A stretch of DNA of 64,000 bases from NCBI GenBank assembly GCA_034007295.1, contig JAVERC010000006.1, positions 1 to 64,000 of the forward strand, in the 5' to 3' direction. The stretch is from JACKCP01 sp034007295. GTDB lineage: Bacteria; Desulfobacterota; Desulfobacteria; Desulfobacterales; JACKCP01. The position numbers and the translations under genes are program-made. This document shows positions 58,873-64,000 of the stretch, piece by piece (positions within the stretch are counted from its first letter, which is position 1; every line of letters starts with the position of its first letter). The notes under the pieces are model-generated. The model was not told the origin of the DNA, did no database searches, and saw only the letters and a program-made list of their open reading frames with translations.

Positions 58873-59982
58873 GTATACAGCAACCTTATCATTTTCATTT
58901 AACCCCCCAAGAATTTCTATTCCTTCTTCAGTATCAGCTCCAGTCTTGACATAAATCCTGATAAACCTGTTATTTTCATAAACATTAACCATTTTAAGCT
59001 GCCCTACCTCGATAACTGCTTTTTTGGGTATAACAACAGCCCTTCTTTTGTTTATTGGAATAAGAAGTTTTGCATACATTCCAGGATAAAGGTCTTTTAG
59101 ATCTTCAATTGAAGCCTTTATTAGAAAGGTTCTTGTTTCAGGATCAGCATATGGAACAATTTCTTCTATTATTCCAAAAGTTTTTTTACCTGCAGATTCC
59201 ACAAAAATTTCTACACTCTGCCCTTTTTTTAATGTTGAAACAAGGCCTTCCCGTACATAAACTTCTGCTGTAAGAGCTCCTGAAGTCTGAAGTATGAAAA
59301 GCGGTTTTCCAGGAAGAGCAAGATCACCTTCATCAACCATTTTCTTTAAAATTTCACCTGTTTCAGGAGCAGTTATTTTTGTATAGTCAAAAGCAACCTC
59401 TGCTTCCCTTACCTGTTCCTTTGCAGCATTAATAAATGAATCTGAAGAATCAAGAGCTTCTTTTGACCTGGCAAGTCCTGCCTTTGCCTGAAGATAAGAA
59501 GACTTTGCCTGTTCAAAATCTCTTTTTGTTGCAGCCTTAGAATCATAATATTTTTTTATTCTTTCATAATCTGACTTTGCATGTTCAAATACAGCATTTG
59601 CTGAAGCAACCTCCTGCTTTGCCTGGCTCTGTGAAGAATAGGCAGATTTAAGATTGGCCTTTGCCTGGCTCAGCTTTGCCTTTAAACTTCTGTCATCTAA
59701 AAGAGCTAAAACATCACCTTTGTTTACCCTGTCGCCTGACCCGGCTTTTACTTTTACAACCTGAGCCTGAATCTGAGAGTCTATTCTAGCCTCTGTTTTA
59801 GGTCTTATTGTTCCAACTGCCTCATAATTTTCATAGAGCTCAACAACCTTTGCACTGACAGTCTGTGCCTCATAAGATATAGTTTCTGCATGGTCTTTAA
59901 TTTCTTCATTGCCTGAAATTTTATCCTGACTGCACCCTGCAAAAAAAACTGCAATTATAAGCAAAAAAATAATTTTTTTCAT
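58870..59982 (-). CDS. RND efflux periplasmic adaptor (second system)
   Basis: A 370-residue lipoprotein adaptor: V-F-F-A-G-C-S lipobox, lipoyl half V-K-A-G-S-G-D-R-V-N-K-G-D, an Ala/Lys/Gln-rich coiled-coil hairpin (about 105-190), then I-T-A-P-E-T-G-E-I and a beta barrel. The ATG at 59982 with GGAG upstream is chosen over one 11 codons earlier. The stop codon is the TAG at the terminus of element A8, so the original C-terminus may have been a few residues longer. Second gene of the channel-adaptor-pump operon. Confidence 0.88.
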   Translation of the reverse strand: MKKIIFLLIIAVFFAGCSQDKISGNEEIKDHAETISYEAQTVSAKVVELYENYEAVGTIRPKTEARIDSQIQAQVVKVKAGSGDRVNKGDVLALLDDRSLKAKLSQAKANLKSAYSSQSQAKQEVASANAVFEHAKSDYERIKKYYDSKAATKRDFEQAKSSYLQAKAGLARSKEALDSSDSFINAAKEQVREAEVAFDYTKITAPETGEILKKMVDEGDLALPGKPLFILQTSGALTAEVYVREGLVSTLKKGQSVEIFVESAGKKTFGIIEEIVPYADPETRTFLIKASIEDLKDLYPGMYAKLLIPINKRRAVVIPKKAVIEVGQLKMVNVYENNRFIRIYVKTGADTEEGIEILGGLNENDKVAVY

Positions 59983-60084
59983 TTTAACTCCGTTTTTTAA
60001 ATAGTTTCCCAGCAAAAACTTTTTTATTAAATCAGATTAAAACTTATTCAAAGCTGCAACCAAAAACACTTTTTTTTAAAACTG

Positions 60085-61458
60085 CTATTTTAATTCTTTT
60101 GCAAAAAAATACAAAAAACCTGAAGCTTCAGCCATGGCTGCCCTTGCTTTTTTTATTCTATAATAGGCAAGTCTTTCTGCTGTTTCTGCACTGTTTTTTG
60201 CAAGTTCGGCATTCAAATATCTTGTAATATCAGCAGATCCTCCTTCAAACTGATTTTTTACAAGTTTAAAAGAGGCTTCAGCATCATTTTTTCTAAGCTT
60301 TGCGGTTTCAAACTGTTCCTTTGCAAGTTCAAAATCAAACAAGGCTTTTCTTATCTGCATTTTTACATTTAAAACTGCCTTTCTTTCCTCTTCTAAAGCT
60401 TTTTTTAGCATTGCATCAGCCTTTTTTATTTTTGATGATGTGGAAAATCCGTCAAAAATTTTCAATCCCATTACAACTCCAACCCTGTAATTTTCCCTTT
60501 CTTTTGAAAATTTAAAATCAGGGTCATCATGATAATAATCCATTTTCAAATCAAGAGTCGGCAAATATCCGCCTTTTTCTATTTTTACTTTTTTCGTTTC
60601 AATCAAAACCTGTTTTTTTACTGCCTTTAAATAAGGTCTCAATTCTAAAGCTTTTTCAGATAAAGAAATAAAGGTATGAGGAATTTTATCTATTTGAAAA
60701 TCATCATCTGAGGTATCAATTTCTGTCATGGGATCAAGCCCAATAATAACAGCAAGCCGTGACCTCATAATTCTGCAATTATTTTTTGCTTCAAGAAACT
60801 TTTCTCTTGCCTCATAAAGACCTGCTCTCAAAGACAAAAGGTCTGATTCCAAGGCACTGCCCCCTTTAAATTTAATTTCCTTTATTCTGACCTGCTCTTC
60901 TATGGCATTAACCGAATCAATTGCGATATTTACCATATCTTTAGCATTTAGAATGTCGTACCATACTGATATTACAGAATATATCAGAGAATTTTTGACT
61001 TCATCCTCCATAAATTTTCCTGCCAGAACGCCCTGCTCAGCCATTTTTTTAAAATTTAGAGTCCTGTTCCCGTTAAAAAGCCTCATTTTTGCCGAAATTC
61101 CGGCCTCATAATTTTCAAAACTTCCAGGATCATTAAAATCTGTAGCAGGTGGAAGTTTTCTCTGGTCTATGGATTTGAAAAGGTAAGATGAGGGTGCGTC
61201 TCCATTGAGATATTCTGCATAGGCTGATATTTCAGGCATAAAATTTGATAAAGCATTATCATAATCTGCCTTAAATGCTTTTGTATCATAAAATGCTTTT
61301 TTTACTTCAGGGTTCATTTCAAGTGCTTTTTCAACGGCTTTACTCAGTGAAAATTTTTTGACTGTCATATCTTTTGACGAACATGATAAATCCTTTGCAA
61401 AGCCCGAAGAAAATCCTGCTAAAACCAAAACAACTGAAATCCATAAATAATTTCTCAT
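60085..61458 (-). CDS. TolC-type outer-membrane efflux channel (second system)
   Basis: A 457-residue TolC-family protein with a cleavable signal peptide ending near G-F-A-K. It shows the two internally repeated helical halves: A-L-E-M-N-P-E-V-K-K-A near residue 40, then S-E-K-A-L-E-L-R-P-Y-L near 265. No lipobox is apparent, unlike the channel at 10544-11998. CGGAGAA precedes ATG. It is the first gene of this operon. Confidence 0.88.
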   Translation of the reverse strand: MRNYLWISVVLVLAGFSSGFAKDLSCSSKDMTVKKFSLSKAVEKALEMNPEVKKAFYDTKAFKADYDNALSNFMPEISAYAEYLNGDAPSSYLFKSIDQRKLPPATDFNDPGSFENYEAGISAKMRLFNGNRTLNFKKMAEQGVLAGKFMEDEVKNSLIYSVISVWYDILNAKDMVNIAIDSVNAIEEQVRIKEIKFKGGSALESDLLSLRAGLYEAREKFLEAKNNCRIMRSRLAVIIGLDPMTEIDTSDDDFQIDKIPHTFISLSEKALELRPYLKAVKKQVLIETKKVKIEKGGYLPTLDLKMDYYHDDPDFKFSKERENYRVGVVMGLKIFDGFSTSSKIKKADAMLKKALEEERKAVLNVKMQIRKALFDFELAKEQFETAKLRKNDAEASFKLVKNQFEGGSADITRYLNAELAKNSAETAERLAYYRIKKARAAMAEASGFLYFFAKELK

Positions 61459-61594
61459 TTTTTCTCCGTTTTTTTAAATTCAAACAATTAAACATTTATT
61501 AACCAAAGCAATAAGTTCTGTTGTCCAAGTAAAATTTCAATATCATTTAAAAATTTTCAAAACAGACGTTTTAGTTCAAATGCTGAATCAATAA

Positions 61595-61981
61595 TTATAA
61601 ACTATAGTCAATCTCATAAAATCCGTGAATCAGGCAATATGACCCAAGTTTTATTTTTCCGGTTTCTTTTGAAAATTCAAAAACAGGATTTTCTCCGGGT
61701 CCAAAAAAATGATAAATTTCATAATTATCCAGCCTGATCTGCAAAAAGCCAATATAATGAGCTTTCACCATTGGATGAAAATGCTTTCCAATACTTATTT
61801 CATAACAGGACTCATTTTCTTTAATAAAGGGAATATGATTGTCTGAGGCAGGTTCTGCTGTTTTAGGTTTCAAGTGTATCATTTCTTCACCGCAGCATTT
61901 GAGGCTTCCTTTTCCTGGGTTTAATACAGATACAAGATTACCGCATATATCACATTGAAAAATGTCATTTTTACTGTTCAT
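61595..61981 (-). CDS. dfx: Desulfoferrodoxin (superoxide reductase)
   Basis: A 128-residue two-centre desulfoferrodoxin that reduces superoxide to peroxide in anaerobes. Centre I ligands are Cys10, Cys13, Cys29 and Cys30. Centre II has His49, His69, His75, His119 and Cys116, with H-P-M-V-K-A-H-Y-I and C-L-I-H-G as usual. The Glu47-Lys48 pair next to the active iron in studied enzymes is Asp47-Asn48 here. It is a single gene; its presence supports an anaerobic, occasionally oxygen-exposed host. Confidence 0.93.
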   Translation of the reverse strand: MNSKNDIFQCDICGNLVSVLNPGKGSLKCCGEEMIHLKPKTAEPASDNHIPFIKENESCYEISIGKHFHPMVKAHYIGFLQIRLDNYEIYHFFGPGENPVFEFSKETGKIKLGSYCLIHGFYEIDYSL

Positions 61982-62123
61982 AAATATTTGTCCTGTAAAG
62001 GGAAAAAACTTTTAACATCCCCATAAAAAATGATAAGTATTAATCTAACTGCATTTTTTATAATTACAGAAAATTTGATATATTGTCCAACCGACTTTTT
62101 TTCTAATTTCAGGAGAACAATTT

Positions 62124-63839
62124 ATGCTAAAAAAAATATCTTTAAAAAACAAACTGCTTTTTGTTGCAATAGCAGGCCCTCTTCTTGTTTCTGTTATAAT
62201 GGGAATCATTGAAATAAAAACAATCAAGGATGATAACTTAAAAATTATAGAGGCTAGAAGCAAGGCTGTTGTAATGATGGCAGAGTCTGCAAGGGATGAA
62301 ATGGCCCACAAAATCAATATTGGAATTATAAAAAATTTTGAAGATATCAGCAAAGACGTTATAATTGAAGCCGTTCCTGTAATTACTGCAATAAAAATGG
62401 CTGAAGAAAATGCTAAAAATTCTGATTATGAATTCAGAGTTCCAAAATTCAGCCCAAGAAACAAAAAAAACACCCCCAACGAATTTGAAGCTAAAATTCT
62501 TAATGAGATTAAGGAAAAAAATCTTTACGAAAAATTTGTTCAAAAAGATGAAAACCTTCATTATTTTCGTCCAATCAAACTTACCAGGGACTGCCTTTAC
62601 TGTCATGGAGACCCAAAAGGAGAAAAAGATGCTGTTGGAGGAATAAAGGAAGGATGGAAAACAGGTGAAATTCACGGTGCCTTTGAAATTATTTCATCTC
62701 TTGAGCCCATGAAAAAAGCCATTAAAAAATCAATATTAAACACTTCAATTGTTGCTTTTTTTGTAATAATTATTGCTGCATTCCTTGTATGGTTTTTTAT
62801 GAAAATCAATATTTTAAATCCAGTTAAAAAAATAAAGAAATTTATTCATGAAATAGCATCCGGAGATTTGACCACAAAAATAGATCATGATTCTAAAGAC
62901 GAGCTTGGACTTATTTCACAAGAACTTGTAACAATGCAGCATTTCATAAAAACCGGCATAAATTCACTTTCAAGCACATCCCAGATGATGGAAAGTTCAG
63001 CAAGACATCTTGAAGAACTTTCATCTGATATGTCCAAATCATCAGAAGATACAACAGTCCAAAGTGAATCCGTTGCTGCTGCATCTGAGGAATTAAGCTC
63101 AAACATGGAATCTGTTGCTGCTGCAATTGAACAGACTGCAACAAATGTTTCAATGGTTTCTTCTTCGGCAGAAGAAATAAATCATAGAATTTCTGAAACT
63201 GCATCAAATACTGAAAAAGCCAAAAAAATATCCAATGAAGCAGTAAGCCAGGCAAATGAAGCATCTGTTCAGGTAAACAGACTTGGAGATGCTGCACAGG
63301 AAATTGGAAAAGCCATTGAACTCATTACTGAAATTTCAGAGCAGACAAATCTTCTAGCCCTTAATGCCACCATAGAATCAGCAAGAGCAGGAGAAGCTGG
63401 AAAAGGTTTTGCAGTTGTTGCAGATGAAATTAAAAAACTTGCACAGCAGACATACAATGCAAGTGAAGAAGTTAAGCAAAAAATTGCTGACATAAGATCT
63501 ACCACAGGTGAAACAGTAAAAAGCATAAAAAATATTTCCAGTGTAATTCAGGAAGTTAATGACATTGTTGTTGGAGTTACAGCAGCAATGGAAGAACAAA
63601 AAATGAATATTTCTGAAATAACTGAAAATGTTTTCCAGGCATCAAAAGGCACAAACCATGTAAGCGAAAACACTTCCCAGGCATCCGAGGCAGCTGCTGA
63701 AATTGCACAGAGCATAGCAAGGGTAAATTCAAATGCAGCAGACACAAATGAAAAATGTATTAATGTAAATTCCAATGCAAAAAAATTGATGGAAATTTCA
63801 GCATCAATAAATAAAATGATAAAATCATACAAAATTTAA
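62124..63839 (+). CDS. Methyl-accepting chemotaxis protein with DUF3365 c-type haem sensor
   Basis: A 571-residue chemoreceptor. TM1 (about 10-30), periplasmic DUF3365/Tll0287-like domain with C-L-Y-C-H haem motif (about residues 157-161), TM2 (about 205-228), HAMP (about 230-285) and a cytoplasmic signalling helix pair. The hairpin tip reads I-T-E-I-S-E-Q-T-N-L-L-A-L-N-A, the CheA/CheW contact site. It is predicted to steer motility by redox state or a gas ligand. AGGAGA precedes the ATG. It shares its sensor type with the kinase at 36407. Confidence 0.92.
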   Translation: MLKKISLKNKLLFVAIAGPLLVSVIMGIIEIKTIKDDNLKIIEARSKAVVMMAESARDEMAHKINIGIIKNFEDISKDVIIEAVPVITAIKMAEENAKNSDYEFRVPKFSPRNKKNTPNEFEAKILNEIKEKNLYEKFVQKDENLHYFRPIKLTRDCLYCHGDPKGEKDAVGGIKEGWKTGEIHGAFEIISSLEPMKKAIKKSILNTSIVAFFVIIIAAFLVWFFMKINILNPVKKIKKFIHEIASGDLTTKIDHDSKDELGLISQELVTMQHFIKTGINSLSSTSQMMESSARHLEELSSDMSKSSEDTTVQSESVAAASEELSSNMESVAAAIEQTATNVSMVSSSAEEINHRISETASNTEKAKKISNEAVSQANEASVQVNRLGDAAQEIGKAIELITEISEQTNLLALNATIESARAGEAGKGFAVVADEIKKLAQQTYNASEEVKQKIADIRSTTGETVKSIKNISSVIQEVNDIVVGVTAAMEEQKMNISEITENVFQASKGTNHVSENTSQASEAAAEIAQSIARVNSNAADTNEKCINVNSNAKKLMEISASINKMIKSYKI

Positions 63840-63847
63840 AGCCATAA

Positions 63848-63903
63848 TTAAGGGAGGATTAATCCTCCCTTAAAAATATTGTATCAAAAAATGATACAAT
63901 ATT
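63848..63903 (+). terminator. Two adjacent hairpins after the chemoreceptor
   Basis: A 26 bp perfect palindrome (63848-63873, centre GGATTAATCC) is followed by a 12 bp perfect stem with a five-A loop (63875-63903, arms AATATTGTATCA). The first is probably the terminator; the second is unexplained. The remaining 100 bases to the window end show no feature. Confidence 0.65.
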
Positions 63904-64000
63904 GTCTCATCAAAAAAATAAATTTCAAATCCATATTTCAAAATGTTTAATAATATGTGTTAAAAAGCTTTAAAACTTTAAATAAAAACTTAATTTTGGA

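Noticed and set aside
61497..61590. Degenerate family A copy upstream of the efflux channel gene
   Set aside because: Only scattered matches (TTGTCC, GTTTTAGTTCAA) without a consistent order or the inner stem.
1..64000. CRISPR arrays, tRNA or rRNA genes
   Set aside because: No regularly spaced identical repeats and no cloverleaf or rRNA signature sequences were recognised on either strand.

Overview
The window looks like a chromosomal stretch of a strictly anaerobic, low-GC Desulfobacterota (Desulfobacteria-like, probably sulfate-reducing) bacterium. Supporting traits are a desulfoferrodoxin, oxygen-sensitive 2-hydroxyacyl-CoA dehydratase components with their ATPase activators, acyl-CoA dehydrogenases, NifU/NifS, a sigma-54 two-component system with a c-type haem sensor, and a YeiH-type transporter. 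I see no tRNA, rRNA, CRISPR array or intact insertion sequence. Base composition by eye is clearly more GC-rich in about 1-16.8 kb than in 17.4-64 kb.

Region 1 (1-10.2 kb) starts with a transposase scrap. A minus-strand operon follows: molybdopterin oxidoreductase, dehydratase activator, two dehydratase subunits and an acyl-CoA dehydrogenase. Next is a plus-strand operon of an alpha/beta hydrolase, a DJ-1/AraC regulator and a dienoyl-CoA-isomerase-like crotonase. Together these suggest anaerobic acyl-CoA metabolism through 2-hydroxyacyl-CoA or dienoyl-CoA intermediates; the substrate is unknown. Region 2 (10.2-18.2 kb) has a dnaK 3' scrap, a TetR-controlled RND efflux operon, and a second, decayed copy of the AraC locus.

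Region 3 (18.2-31 kb) holds a CoA-disulfide-reductase-like flavoprotein, a type II restriction-modification pair resembling HinP1I and M.HhaI (GCGC), a 1404-residue double-activase protein, and a metal or haem uptake locus (TonB receptor, DUF4405 membrane protein, two exported proteins with predicted N-terminal His). Region 4 (31-38.8 kb) has a housekeeping operon (two methyltransferases, pyrF, J-domain protein, lgt), a degenerate tyrosine recombinase, and a haem-sensor kinase with its sigma-54 activator. Region 5 (38.8-46 kb) has a UPF0324/YeiH transporter with a small membrane partner behind a textbook sigma-54 promoter, a NYN-domain protein, and a PHP-glycosyltransferase fusion followed by a radical SAM enzyme. 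Region 6 (46-64 kb) has an orphan solute-binding lipoprotein, a methyltransferase, a Nudix hydrolase, a GGDEF protein, a large acyl-CoA dehydrogenase, a Memo-family protein, nifUS, a candidate 18-residue peptide gene, a second RND efflux operon, desulfoferrodoxin and a haem-sensor chemoreceptor.

The most unusual feature is a dispersed ~140 bp palindromic element (family A). It has about five substantial copies, one internally deleted copy and several end fragments, all intergenic and often touching stop codons. At two loci it is paired with a 64 bp inverted-repeat element (family B) in the same relative order. The second strong signal is that GCGC, the predicted target of the restriction system, occurs only about five times in 64 kb on a manual read, all before 13.1 kb.

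Gene-free stretches over 300 bases: 6957-7432 holds a decayed gene and a palindrome; 10149-10543 holds a terminator, the dnaK scrap and an element fragment; 16834-17383 holds a possible TetR site, an element fragment and decayed genes; 18233-18616 holds element A1; 26267-26693 and 49686-50209 hold paired A and B elements; 55081-55414 holds terminators and the peptide gene.
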